This document shows positions 1-9,132 of a stretch of 64,000 bases of DNA, one piece after another; position 1 is the stretch's first letter, and every line of letters begins with the position of its first letter. This stretch comes from Pelagicoccus sp. SDUM812005 (GTDB lineage: Bacteria; Verrucomicrobiota; Verrucomicrobiia; Opitutales; Opitutaceae). Location of the stretch: NCBI RefSeq assembly GCF_031127875.1, contig NZ_JARXIA010000019.1:62001-126000 (forward strand). Reading direction: 5' to 3'. A model generated the notes under the pieces. The model saw only the letters and a list, made by a program, of their open reading frames with translations. It was not told where the DNA came from and did not search any database. A program made the translations under genes and the position numbers.

Positions 1-1
1 C

Positions 2-883
2 TTTCCCAATCGCATCGGCTTGGCTGCGGGCTTCGACAAGAACGCCGTTTGCTGGGAGGCCTTCGAGGCATTCGGTTTCGGGCATGTGGAGATCGGAACG
101 GTCACGCACAAGGCGCAGCCGGGAAACCCCAAGCCCAGGCTCTTTCGCTACCCCGAACACGACGCGGTGCTGAACCGGATGGGCTTCAACAACCACGGAG
201 CCCAATCGGTGGCGGCCCGCTTGGCTGGCCAGCCCGGGCCGGGCGAGCGGCGGATTCCGCTCGGGGTTAACATCGGCAAGTCGAAGGTGACGCCGCTGGA
301 CAAGGCGGTGGAAGACTACCTCGGGTCCTTCGCCCTGCTAGCGGACCATGCGGACTACGTAGTGGTAAACGTCAGCAGCCCGAACACGCCGGACTTGCGC
401 AAGCTGCAGGAAGGCGATCGGCTGCGCGAATTGCTGGGCGAGCTGGTCGCGGCGAACCAGGAGCGCGAGACGAAGCGAGCCGGCAGCCGCAAGCCGATCC
501 TTTTGAAGATCGCTCCGGACCTGACGGAGGGTGAAGTGAGCGACATCGTGCAAATCCTGCACGACTTGCATTTGGACGGTATTATCGCAACGAATACAAC
601 CATGGCTCGCGAGGGTCCGTTCAAGGACATCGACCAGGCGGGAGGGATCAGCGGAGCTCCGGTTTGCGACATGTCGACTAAGATGATTGCCCACATCGCG
701 AAGCTGGTGGATGGGAAGTTCCCGATCGTCGGCGTTGGCGGTATCACCAGTCCGGATACAGCCGCCCAAAAGTTGGACGCGGGAGCGACCTTGGTACAGG
801 TCTACTCCGGCATGATTTTCGAGGGGCCGCTGCTGGCGAAGCGTGTGGCGCGTGGCTTGGCGGAAAAGTGCGGAGACCTCTAG
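2..883 (+). CDS. pyrD: Dihydroorotate dehydrogenase (quinone), class 2, 5'-truncated by window edge
   Basis: This enzyme oxidises dihydroorotate to orotate with quinone as acceptor, the fourth step of pyrimidine synthesis, at the inner membrane face. The reading frame is already open at base 2 and reads FPNRIGLAAGFDKNA, the family's conserved N-terminal FMN-site segment, so the true start and membrane-binding helix lie outside the window. Further family marks are VVNVSSPNTPDLRKLQ (catalytic serine region), PILLKIAPDL, IIATNTT, GGISGAP and the phosphate-binding IVGVGGITSPDTAAQKLDAGA. The TTG at 20 is internal, not a start. It converges with dapF over 43 bases. Family assignment is secure; class 2 is favoured by the serine-containing motif. 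Confidence 0.95.
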   Translation, partial: FPNRIGLAAGFDKNAVCWEAFEAFGFGHVEIGTVTHKAQPGNPKPRLFRYPEHDAVLNRMGFNNHGAQSVAARLAGQPGPGERRIPLGVNIGKSKVTPLDKAVEDYLGSFALLADHADYVVVNVSSPNTPDLRKLQEGDRLRELLGELVAANQERETKRAGSRKPILLKIAPDLTEGEVSDIVQILHDLHLDGIIATNTTMAREGPFKDIDQAGGISGAPVCDMSTKMIAHIAKLVDGKFPIVGVGGITSPDTAAQKLDAGATLVQVYSGMIFEGPLLAKRVARGLAEKCGDL

Positions 884-889
884 CGAGAC

Positions 890-906
890 AGCGGCGCTGG
901 GCCGCT
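890..906. terminator. Small hairpin between convergent pyrD and dapF
   Basis: AGCGGC (890-895) and GCCGCT (901-906) form a 6-bp stem with a 5-base loop in the 43-base gap between two converging stop codons. The tract after it is AT-rich on the plus strand but not a clean T run. It is a plausible weak bidirectional terminator. Confidence 0.35.
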
Positions 907-926
907 ATCTATTACAAAGAAGCAGC

Positions 927-1739
927 TTAGACCTCGACGGTGCCGGTGAAGACGTTTTTGGCCGGGCCGGTGAGGGTGACGTTGCTGACCTTTTCTCCGT
1001 CGCGGTCGAAGTCGATAGTGAGCACGTCGCCGCCTGCTACGAGCAGGGAGACAGGGGCTTGAGCGAGTCCCTTGAGGCTGGCGGCGATCGCCACGGCGGT
1101 GACACCGGTGCCGCAGGCGAGGGTTTCGTCCTCGACGCCGCGCTCGTAGGTGCGGACTTTGATGATGCCGTCGTCCTGGATTTGCGCGAAGTTCGCGTTG
1201 GTGCCCTTGGGGGCGAAGTCCTGGTGGTAGCGGACGGCACTGCCTTCGGGCTTGATGTCGATGGCGCTGACGTCGTCGACGAAAGCGACTACGTGCTCCA
1301 CTCCGGTATTCATGAAGTGGTAGGTGAAGGTGCGGTGCGGCGTGACCAAGGTTTGGTCGAGCTTGAGGTCGCGCATGGGAGTGAGGCGAATGGTGAATTG
1401 CCCGTCCTTCGCGGTAGCCGTCATGGGGCCTGCGTCCGTCTTGAACGCGACGCTCGATCCGTCTCCGACCCCGTTTTGCAGGGCGAAGGAGGTGAAGCAA
1501 CGGGCTCCGTTGCCGCACATGTCCACGCGTCCGCCGTCGGCGTTGTAGTAGACCATGGTCGCTTGGGTCGAGGCGTCCGCGGGCGGATTGAGGAGGATCA
1601 GTCCGTCCGCTCCGATTCCGAAGCGGCGGTCGCAAAGCTTGGCGACTTGTTCGGAGCTGAGCTCGATCTTTCCGTCGAGGTTTTCGATCATTACGAAGTC
1701 GTTGCCGGCTCCGTGCATCTTTGTGAAAGCGATTTCCAT
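927..1739 (-). CDS. dapF: Diaminopimelate epimerase
   Basis: This cytoplasmic enzyme interconverts LL- and meso-diaminopimelate for lysine and peptidoglycan synthesis. The start at 1739 gives 270 residues, the normal family length, beginning MEIAFTKMHGAGNDFVMIEN, the conserved N-terminus. The two catalytic cysteines are visible in MCGNGARC (Cys about 75) and LACGTGVTAVA (Cys about 209), along with FGIGADGLILL and the substrate loop YNADGG. The same frame stays open upstream as far as 2705, but that extension is low-complexity Ser/Pro/Thr sequence overlapping the next gene in another frame and is not coding. It lies 55 bases downstream of the giant transglutaminase/TPR gene on the same strand. 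Confidence 0.96.
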   Translation of the reverse strand: MEIAFTKMHGAGNDFVMIENLDGKIELSSEQVAKLCDRRFGIGADGLILLNPPADASTQATMVYYNADGGRVDMCGNGARCFTSFALQNGVGDGSSVAFKTDAGPMTATAKDGQFTIRLTPMRDLKLDQTLVTPHRTFTYHFMNTGVEHVVAFVDDVSAIDIKPEGSAVRYHQDFAPKGTNANFAQIQDDGIIKVRTYERGVEDETLACGTGVTAVAIAASLKGLAQAPVSLLVAGGDVLTIDFDRDGEKVSNVTLTGPAKNVFTGTVEV

Positions 1740-1794
1740 AGCGGTAATTTTGCTGGCTGGAATGGCGCAGCGCTCAGAAAATGCAACGATTCGT

Positions 1795-4700
1795 TTAACG
1801 GATCGGCTGCTGGGAGTCGTCGGCGAGCGAGGCAGCGAGTTTGGAGTCGATCTGCTCGAGGTAGCTCCGGGCGGCTCCGCTGACGGGAGAGCGGGGGCGG
1901 TAGTGCAGGTAGGTTTCGAGGGATTCCTTGGCGGCGTCGAAGTTGCCGAGCTTGAACTGGGCGATGCCTTCGGCGAGGTCGAGGTCCCAGAAGGTCGGGA
2001 CGATGGCGTCGGCGCGGCGTACGGCTTCGAGGACGCCTGGCCAATCGGATTTAGCGAGGGCGCGGGCGGTATCGTTGTGGGACAGGATGAGTTCGTTGCG
2101 GCTTTGATCGGCGACGAGTTCGAAGTACCAGTCGAGGCTATCGGCTTTTTCGGGGAAGGAGACGATGACGGAGATGAAGTTGATGGGTATCCAGCTGAGG
2201 TTGGAGATGGACCAGGCGATCTGCTTTTCGAGGCTTTGCTCGACTTGTTCGGCAAGTAGTTCGGCGAGTTCCGAGTCGCCGAGTTCATGGGCGAGGGAGT
2301 AGAAGAGGAAACTGAGCTCGGGATCGACGAGGGTTTCGCTATCGAGCGTTTGCAGCATGGAAAGAGCCTTGGCTTCCTGTCCGTCGCGGGCGGCTTGAAT
2401 GATGTCGTAGGTGGTCTGGTACTTGGGAGAAGCTCCTCGGGTTTGCAGGAAGGCGGAGCCTGCTTGGGAGCTGTTGGAGCTCGGTGTTGAGTTGAAGTGG
2501 AGGAGGTGCTGGTTGTGGATGTCGGCGAAGGAGGCGTCGGAATTTTCGGTCGCGAAATCTCGGATGGCTTGGAGGAAAGGCTCGCGTTGCTCGCTGTCGT
2601 CTTGGTCGATGCCGGTACCGATTGAGTAGACGATGGCGGAGGCGATGATCGAGGGATCCAAGCTGAGGATTTGCTCGAAGATCGAGGAGAGCAGCTCCTT
2701 GTCACTTAATGGGGAAATGGAATTGAGGTAGAAGATGAGTTCTGAGAGGTGTCCGAGGTAGTCGGCGCTGTATCCAAAATGTTGTACTTGGTAGGCTAGG
2801 GTGCCCGGAAGTTGCTCTAAGGAAACGGCGTCGGAGCTTATGAGGTAGCTGCTTGCTTGGGCGGAAGGAAGCTGGGCCGCTTTGCTTATCATCTCGAAAA
2901 AGGGCTGCACCTTTTGGGCGGAGCGCTTGGCTTGCAAGGCGTCGAGGCGGAGGCGTGTGTGGTCGAAATTGGCTCCGTCCAGCAGCTCTATCTCGGGAAG
3001 TTCGTCGAGGATGGGCTCGATGGCGTCCGGTCCGAAGCGGGCGACCACGTTGGTGATGGCGCCACGAAGCTGTTCTTTTCCGGCGTCGGAGAAGGGGCCT
3101 TCAAGCAGGTAGCGAATGGCAGCGAGGGATTGCTCGAGGTCGTCGGTGGGCAGTTTGATGAACTTCAGGATGCGTTTGAAGTCAGCTTGGTAGGCTTCCG
3201 AGAGGAAGGACGCGTCGGCGAGGAGCGTTTCCAGGAGCTCGGTGTGGCGTAGGTTGATAAGGTAGTAAAGCTGGGCTATTTTGATGTCGTTGCGTACGAT
3301 GGGGTCGAGTTCCGGGTGGTTGGCGACGGCGCTGACTTGCTGGAAGACGAATTCCGGGTCGGAGTGGATGTACTGCCAATAGCGCAGGCCTTCCACGATG
3401 GCGGCTTGGCGGTCTTGGTTGCTTTCGCGGTCCGTGGATGCGAGCAGCAGGTAGTGTTTGACCATTTCCACGTAGCTGTAGTTGTCGAATAGGTTGGGCA
3501 ACTCATGCAGCGGGATGCCGTCGCTATAGAGCGATTGCGTATCCAGAGGTTGGATATGGTTCCACCAACTGAGTTTGGCGGACTCGACGAAGCCGTTGAC
3601 GATTCCGCTGAGGGCTTCGCTCGCGGCGCTTTGTTCCTTGATGATGTCCAGGTAGGAGTTGAGGTTGTCGACGATGGTGGCGTTGGAGCTTACGAGCGGG
3701 TTTTCGAGTTCTCTCGCTATCAGCGTCTTGGCGTCGCTGTGTTTTCCAGCGTCGGTGTAAAGGGCGGCGACGAGGTTTACGGATTGGGGCCTGAGGGTTG
3801 GCATCTCCGAGGTGTCGAGACGGGTCTTCAGCAGTTCGAAGGATTCGTCCTCCGTGATGCCCGTACTGGCGATGTGGCCGGCGAGCATGAGGAGGGCGAA
3901 GTCGATGGTTTCTGCGGAGGAGCTGCCATCGCTAAGGATGCGCTGGGTCCAGGCCTTGAGTTTGGGAAGATCCTTGTTGGCCAGGTAGGCGTGTACGACG
4001 AGGCGCTTCAGCTCTTCGGATTGCAGGTAGCTGCCTTCGTAGGCGGCGAACTGGGCAAGGTCTGCGAGGGCTGCGAAGAGATCGAGCGTTACGATGTCTT
4101 CTTGGAGGTTCTGCGAAATGAGCGAAAGAGTGAGCTTGAGGTCGGTCTGGTTGGACGCAGCTGAGAGGGCGGCGCTGATGAGGTGCGCGTGGTAGGTGCG
4201 GAGGTCGCCTTCGGCGTTGGCGTCCTTGACGGATTGTGAGAAGGTTTCGTAGTCAGCGATGAGCGGCAGGCGGTCGGGCAGGTCGGCGGTGTCGATGCCG
4301 AGCTTGTCCATGGCTTCGTAGGCGCTGGAGATGAGCTCGCGGCTTCGCTTCCAGTATTGGTCGCGGAAGGCGGCGTCTTGGTTCATGGCGAGGATGTTCC
4401 GCGCTTGGGCGGATACGTCGGCTTGTTTGAGCTTTTCGGAGTCGCCCTGGGAGAGGTAGTCCAGGGCTTGAAGGGCGGAAGCGGTGTCGCCGTTAATTTG
4501 GGCAAGGAAGAAGCAGCGCAAAAGACCTGTGTGAACGCGGTAGTTCGAGAAATGCATTTCACCGCCTTTGAGGTAGCGCTCGATGGCTTCTTCGGCGCGG
4601 CCCATTTCCTCGAGCGCTTCGGCGTAGCGAACGTGAGCGACGCTGAGGGAGCTGTCTTCCAAGGCTGGGAAGGAGACGAGGTGCTGCAGCAGTTGGATCG

Positions 4701-7700
4701 CCTTTTCGTGGGCGGCATCTTGGCGCAGGGCTTTGGCTAGGTTTATATTCGCGTTGACGAGGTTCGTATTGGCAGGCGCCAGCTCGAGCAAGGTTTCGAA
4801 CAAGGCGGCTTCGAGCTCCGGTTCTTCGAGGTGGTTGGTGATGCTCCAAATGGCCCAGTAGATGTATTTGCTGGCGAGGTCGACGTTCTCTGGATGTCGA
4901 ATCAGATAGGCGAGGCTGAGGGCAGCTTGCTTTTCCCATTCTTCGGCCTCTTCGGTGGCTTGGATCATCTCGTCGAGTTTGCGATCCGAAGTTTTTTTGG
5001 AGGGGAGGTGCTTGCTGTACCAAGACGCGTCCTGCTTTTTCAGGAGTTGTTCGATGGCCTTCCCGGATTCGACCAGTTTGCTTTCGAGCAGCAAGGTCGC
5101 TTGGATACGTTGGAGCGAAGTGAGGCAGTCGGATAAATCTGGATACTCTTTGCAGATCGGTTCGATGGTGCGTTGCCAGGCCTTGAGCGCCTTCGAGTCT
5201 TTGATGTCGTGGTTTTCCTCGAGTTCGCTGCTGACGTACTCGACCAGCTCCTTGAACTTTTGCGGATGCGTTTTTTCGATTTCGGCGATGTCGGTCTGCA
5301 AGGCTTTGGCATTGCCGGTCCTGAGGTGGTGGACAACGAGCAAGTGAGCGAGGTCGTTGAGGGCTCCCGATTCGTTGAGCATCCCTAGTTTGATAACGGG
5401 GAGGACGTCTTTCGCTTTGGAGTTCTGTAGAATGCGAGCGGCATTGTAGGCCGACCAGCCTCTGCGGTAGGAGGATAGGGCTTCGTCTTCGGCGAGGCGA
5501 AGGAACAGTTTCAGCGCGTCCTTCTCCTTGTCGAATTTTTCGAGCTCTTGGGCGAGCAGGTATTCACCCCAAGCCAGGTATTCATGGGTGATGTCTTCTT
5601 TGTATTCCGTAACTAGATTTTCGATACGTCTGGCCAGCTTTCGTGGTTCGACCCTGTCGATGTCGAGGCGGACGATCTCCATGTGGGCTTCGTACAGTTC
5701 GCCTCGTTCCTGCGGAAACCATTCGATTACTTGCTGGAGGGCCTTGCGTCGCTTGTCGGGCTCGCCGCTGGGGTAGAGGTCGTCGACAAGGGCGAGTTGG
5801 GCGACGGCTGAGGATAGTTTTGGGAAAGGGTCATCGACTTCGCTTTCGGCTGCTGCGAGAGCTTCGATCGTGGAGAAGGTGACGGGCGTTTTCCACCAGC
5901 GGTTCGCGGCGCCGACGGCCTTGTGGAACTGGGCAAAGTTCTTGGGCGTGATACGGTCGGTTTTGTGAACGACGGATACCGTGGCATTGATCTTGTTTTC
6001 TTCCTGCCACCATTGACCGCTGTATTGATAATCTGGAGTCGATAGATTTAGGCCTTTGGGGAGTGAGTTGGGGCGGACGCTGCCGGGCAGTTTAAGGGAG
6101 ATGGATACGTTCGATTCGCTCTTGTCTAAGCTGAATTCAGTGGAGCGTCCGTCGGAGCTGTCGCCGGGGGAGGGAAGCATCCAAGCGAGGTTCGGGAGCG
6201 GAAAGGTGTAGTTGCTGGCGTCGTCGCTGGCTTCGTTTTTCAAGGTGAAGTAGGCGCTGGCGATCGGCTTCTCGGAATTGTAGTCAGGGTTGAAAGTGAC
6301 ATCGGCCATTTCGGCTCCCGGGAAGAAGCCGTCGATTCTTTCGTGCATGTTCCAGCGGAGGCCTTCCTCGGTCTTTTCCTTGAAGGAGGTTTCGTACCAG
6401 GTTCCGTAGGAGCCGTCCACGTACATGCGGAGCCATCCCGAGAGGGTGAGGTCGCTTGATAGGCTGAGGTCGAAGGCGAAGTGTATTTGGCCAGAGGATA
6501 CGAGAGGCGTTCGTGCGATCTCGGCTCGGTCGTCCAGGATCATGAGCACGTCGCGGTTGACGTCGCCTCGGGGCAGGTCTCCGACTTTCAGGTTTTCAAC
6601 GGTGGCATCGAGGAAGAGCTTCGATCCATCGTCGTTGTGGACGACGGTGATGGCGTGGTTGAAGTGGAAGGGGGATGGGAAGTCGCGATCGAATTTCCCG
6701 AAGCTATCGGTATCGATCAAGACGAGGTTCGCTTCGATGCCTTTGTATTTCAGGGCAGCGGCGAGGAGGTTGGCCTTGTCCTTGCAGTCGCCGTATTTCT
6801 GGTTCCAGACGAGGTTGCAGTCGTAGGGCTGGTATCCGGCGAGGCCAAACTCCAGGCCGGTGTAGCGGACCTCGTTGGCGATGGGGTCGAGGATTGCTTG
6901 GATGATTTCGTTTCGGTCTGTGAGGCCGGCTGTCCAAGCGTCTATTTCCGCTTTTAGTTCGTCGCTTAGGGTATTTCTTTCGTTGATCAGTCCACGTATC
7001 CAAGATCCAACGTCATCCCAACTGTTGAAGGTTGTAACGCGTGCCACGGGGCCAGTGTCGCTGGCGGGTTCGCGTCGCGTTTCCCATTCGCGGCCGTCGC
7101 GGTTTCGGTCTTCGTAGAAAAGGCGAGTGCGACCGTTGGCGGCGGTAATGCGAGGTTCCGGAACGCCGCTTCCGATTTGAGCTCGGTGGAATCTTTGGGC
7201 GAAGGAGTCCGGGACATCGATCTCGTAGCGAGTGAGGTAGATTGGCCAATTGAATTGGAAATAGAAGCTGTTGACGAGTTGGTCGGCTACGATGGGCTCG
7301 AATTCCTTGGTGATGACGATGTGTTCGGTGATGCTGCCCACCTCGATGTCGGGATAGATGACCACGAGCTCTTCGTAGTCGGTGTAGAGGTTGGAGTCTG
7401 CCTCGTCCTGTGGTGACTGGACGAATACGGCGTTTTGGGCGACCGGAGTTACGGTGCCGTCCGCTTTGATGGCGTGGGCGAGGACGAGGTGGATGGATTC
7501 CTGGTCCTTGCGATACTTGAAGGTATCCTTGCCGATGGGGTCTACGCCGGATTGCTCGAGGACGTAGAAGATGCCATGGTCGACGCGGTAGCGCTCGTTG
7601 TCCTTCGCTACGTACTCGATGCGTTCGTTGAGCAGGACGATGCCCGGTTTGGCTGCGTCCTTGAAGCGCTCGATGCCGGCCGTGACTTCTTCGAGGGGCG

Positions 7701-7821
7701 TGAGGCGATCCTTGATTTCGTTGTAGAAAGGGATCGGCTCGAAGTGTTGGGGAGCGGTTTGGGAGTGGAGAGAGCTGAGGGAAAGGTTGAGGAGTAGCGG
7801 GAGGAGGAGACAAAAGCGCAT
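1795..7821 (-). CDS. Giant secreted DUF3857 / transglutaminase-like / TPR protein
   Basis: This is a 2008-residue protein with a Sec signal peptide (about residues 1-20, ending LHSQ). A DUF3857-type domain spans about 45-230. A transglutaminase-like cysteine protease-fold domain spans about 290-410, with Cys in GDCKDKANLLAAAL (about 346), His in FHFNHAITVV (about 389) and Asp in LFLDATVENL (about 404), so the triad looks intact. Known DUF3857-transglutaminase proteins are usually about 600-700 residues and end in a C-terminal beta domain. Here roughly 1300 further residues follow, helical and rich in TPR-like patterns (for example ALEEMGRAEEAIERYLKGGE, WPGVLEAVRRADA). Likely periplasmic or surface-associated. 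The substrate is unknown; peptidoglycan or envelope protein crosslinking or proteolysis are options. Confidence 0.85.
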   Translation of the reverse strand: MRFCLLLPLLLNLSLSSLHSQTAPQHFEPIPFYNEIKDRLTPLEEVTAGIERFKDAAKPGIVLLNERIEYVAKDNERYRVDHGIFYVLEQSGVDPIGKDTFKYRKDQESIHLVLAHAIKADGTVTPVAQNAVFVQSPQDEADSNLYTDYEELVVIYPDIEVGSITEHIVITKEFEPIVADQLVNSFYFQFNWPIYLTRYEIDVPDSFAQRFHRAQIGSGVPEPRITAANGRTRLFYEDRNRDGREWETRREPASDTGPVARVTTFNSWDDVGSWIRGLINERNTLSDELKAEIDAWTAGLTDRNEIIQAILDPIANEVRYTGLEFGLAGYQPYDCNLVWNQKYGDCKDKANLLAAALKYKGIEANLVLIDTDSFGKFDRDFPSPFHFNHAITVVHNDDGSKLFLDATVENLKVGDLPRGDVNRDVLMILDDRAEIARTPLVSSGQIHFAFDLSLSSDLTLSGWLRMYVDGSYGTWYETSFKEKTEEGLRWNMHERIDGFFPGAEMADVTFNPDYNSEKPIASAYFTLKNEASDDASNYTFPLPNLAWMLPSPGDSSDGRSTEFSLDKSESNVSISLKLPGSVRPNSLPKGLNLSTPDYQYSGQWWQEENKINATVSVVHKTDRITPKNFAQFHKAVGAANRWWKTPVTFSTIEALAAAESEVDDPFPKLSSAVAQLALVDDLYPSGEPDKRRKALQQVIEWFPQERGELYEAHMEIVRLDIDRVEPRKLARRIENLVTEYKEDITHEYLAWGEYLLAQELEKFDKEKDALKLFLRLAEDEALSSYRRGWSAYNAARILQNSKAKDVLPVIKLGMLNESGALNDLAHLLVVHHLRTGNAKALQTDIAEIEKTHPQKFKELVEYVSSELEENHDIKDSKALKAWQRTIEPICKEYPDLSDCLTSLQRIQATLLLESKLVESGKAIEQLLKKQDASWYSKHLPSKKTSDRKLDEMIQATEEAEEWEKQAALSLAYLIRHPENVDLASKYIYWAIWSITNHLEEPELEAALFETLLELAPANTNLVNANINLAKALRQDAAHEKAIQLLQHLVSFPALEDSSLSVAHVRYAEALEEMGRAEEAIERYLKGGEMHFSNYRVHTGLLRCFFLAQINGDTASALQALDYLSQGDSEKLKQADVSAQARNILAMNQDAAFRDQYWKRSRELISSAYEAMDKLGIDTADLPDRLPLIADYETFSQSVKDANAEGDLRTYHAHLISAALSAASNQTDLKLTLSLISQNLQEDIVTLDLFAALADLAQFAAYEGSYLQSEELKRLVVHAYLANKDLPKLKAWTQRILSDGSSSAETIDFALLMLAGHIASTGITEDESFELLKTRLDTSEMPTLRPQSVNLVAALYTDAGKHSDAKTLIARELENPLVSSNATIVDNLNSYLDIIKEQSAASEALSGIVNGFVESAKLSWWNHIQPLDTQSLYSDGIPLHELPNLFDNYSYVEMVKHYLLLASTDRESNQDRQAAIVEGLRYWQYIHSDPEFVFQQVSAVANHPELDPIVRNDIKIAQLYYLINLRHTELLETLLADASFLSEAYQADFKRILKFIKLPTDDLEQSLAAIRYLLEGPFSDAGKEQLRGAITNVVARFGPDAIEPILDELPEIELLDGANFDHTRLRLDALQAKRSAQKVQPFFEMISKAAQLPSAQASSYLISSDAVSLEQLPGTLAYQVQHFGYSADYLGHLSELIFYLNSISPLSDKELLSSIFEQILSLDPSIIASAIVYSIGTGIDQDDSEQREPFLQAIRDFATENSDASFADIHNQHLLHFNSTPSSNSSQAGSAFLQTRGASPKYQTTYDIIQAARDGQEAKALSMLQTLDSETLVDPELSFLFYSLAHELGDSELAELLAEQVEQSLEKQIAWSISNLSWIPINFISVIVSFPEKADSLDWYFELVADQSRNELILSHNDTARALAKSDWPGVLEAVRRADAIVPTFWDLDLAEGIAQFKLGNFDAAKESLETYLHYRPRSPVSGAARSYLEQIDSKLAASLADDSQQPIR

Positions 7822-7893
7822 GCCTCTTGGAAAAGCCGAAGCGTGGCCGCTGGCAATTACAATCTGCGTAAAACTACCGACTAACGCTTCGCG

Positions 7894-9018
7894 CTAGCGT
7901 TGGCGGTAGCTGTGCATCAAATCGATGATGGACTCGCGCAGGGTGAAGAGTTCCTTGCGTATATCCGAGGTCCAGCGGTGTTGGTCTGGCTTGAGGGAAA
8001 TGCAGGCTTCCATGGTGGCGATGGTGAGATGGAGCAGGTGCAGGGCCCGCTTGAGGGCGGCGACGACGAAGCCCGGCTCGGTCTCGACGCCTTCGGACAC
8101 TTGCTCGAGGGCGGCGATGAGTTTGCTGACGGTCATTTGGCCGTGCCAAATCAGCTGGTTCCATGGGTTGGAGGAGTCGTCGCTCAGCAGGTCTCTCGAC
8201 TCGGATTCGTCGTAGAGCTTGGAGGTGATCTCCATCATGGAAAGGATGAGCGGGTGGTTGGGAAGGTAATCGAAGCTGGGGTCGGCCTTTTCGTCTTCGT
8301 CCTCGTCCCAGTCCTCGAAGAATTCCTCGGTCACTTCCATGGAGTCGATTTCCCAACCCATGGCTTGGGCGATGATCTCCTCGCAGTCCGGCGCGTTTTC
8401 GTACTTTTCGAAGAGCTCGAGGAGCATGTCGCTGCGGGCGTCGGTCTTTTGGAGGTAGGCTTCCCACTGGAACTCGTCCATGTCTTCGTCGAGCGGCTCT
8501 TCGCGCCGGTCGGCGGGGTCGAGGGCGCGGGAGAGCTCGTCCATGAAATTGAACATGGCTTGCTTGTTGGCTTCCTGCTGGTCGCGTTCGGCGTCCTCGG
8601 ACAGGGACCATTTGGGCAGGCTGACCTTCCAGGTGAAGTCGAGGGATTCGATAAGGACGCGTCCGTTCGACTCGCTGAACCATTCGAGGTAGAGGCAGTT
8701 GGCGAGGGTGAAGGCGGGCGGGTTTTCCGGAATTTCCTCCAGGTCCTCGAAGTCGGGCGGCATCTTGACTTTCTTGGATGCGGTCATGTCGCCCACGGTG
8801 CCTTCCTGGAAGATGTCGAAGCCGGTGTAGTCGCCTTCGATGGCGTTCGGGTTGCGGAACTCGAGCCTCGAACCGGCGAGGTCGCGGTAGCAATTGCCCT
8901 TGAGGTTGAGCTCGATGGGCTGGTTGAGGCCTTTGAGCCAAACTGTGCCGACGACTCGCCCCGGAACTATATTTTGGATGAGACCACGAACAACGTACTT
9001 ATCTATGCGCCAAGCCAT
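7894..9018 (-). CDS. Conserved protein of unknown function, acidic
   Basis: This 374-residue protein was not recognised. It starts MAWRIDKYVVRGLIQN with an ATG at 9018 and has no signal peptide or membrane segment, so it is probably cytoplasmic. The N-terminal about 150 residues look beta-rich (LKGLNQPIELNLKGNCYRDLAGSRLEFRN). The middle carries very acidic stretches (EEFFEDWDEDEDEKADPS), and the C-terminal half is predicted helical with ALKRALHLLHLTIATMEAC. It lies 72 bases upstream of the giant TPR gene on the same strand and may be cotranscribed with it and dapF. The clean third-position GC bias and the sensible protein argue that it is real. Confidence 0.8.
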   Translation of the reverse strand: MAWRIDKYVVRGLIQNIVPGRVVGTVWLKGLNQPIELNLKGNCYRDLAGSRLEFRNPNAIEGDYTGFDIFQEGTVGDMTASKKVKMPPDFEDLEEIPENPPAFTLANCLYLEWFSESNGRVLIESLDFTWKVSLPKWSLSEDAERDQQEANKQAMFNFMDELSRALDPADRREEPLDEDMDEFQWEAYLQKTDARSDMLLELFEKYENAPDCEEIIAQAMGWEIDSMEVTEEFFEDWDEDEDEKADPSFDYLPNHPLILSMMEITSKLYDESESRDLLSDDSSNPWNQLIWHGQMTVSKLIAALEQVSEGVETEPGFVVAALKRALHLLHLTIATMEACISLKPDQHRWTSDIRKELFTLRESIIDLMHSYRQR

Positions 9019-9132
9019 TAATTAGGCGCAATTTTTGGTGGGTGGCGCCTCTTGTCAATCACTGGAATATATAGCGAGGCCGAGGGCTGGCTTGACGGGC
9101 TGAGGGGCGCGAGTCAGTTCAGGAGTCCGAAA

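Noticed and set aside
1740-2705. N-terminal extension of the dapF frame, which would give a 592-residue fusion
   Set aside because: The extension is Ser/Pro/Thr low-complexity typical of an off-frame reading of a GC-rich gene, overlaps the TPR protein, and DapF has a canonical start at 1739.
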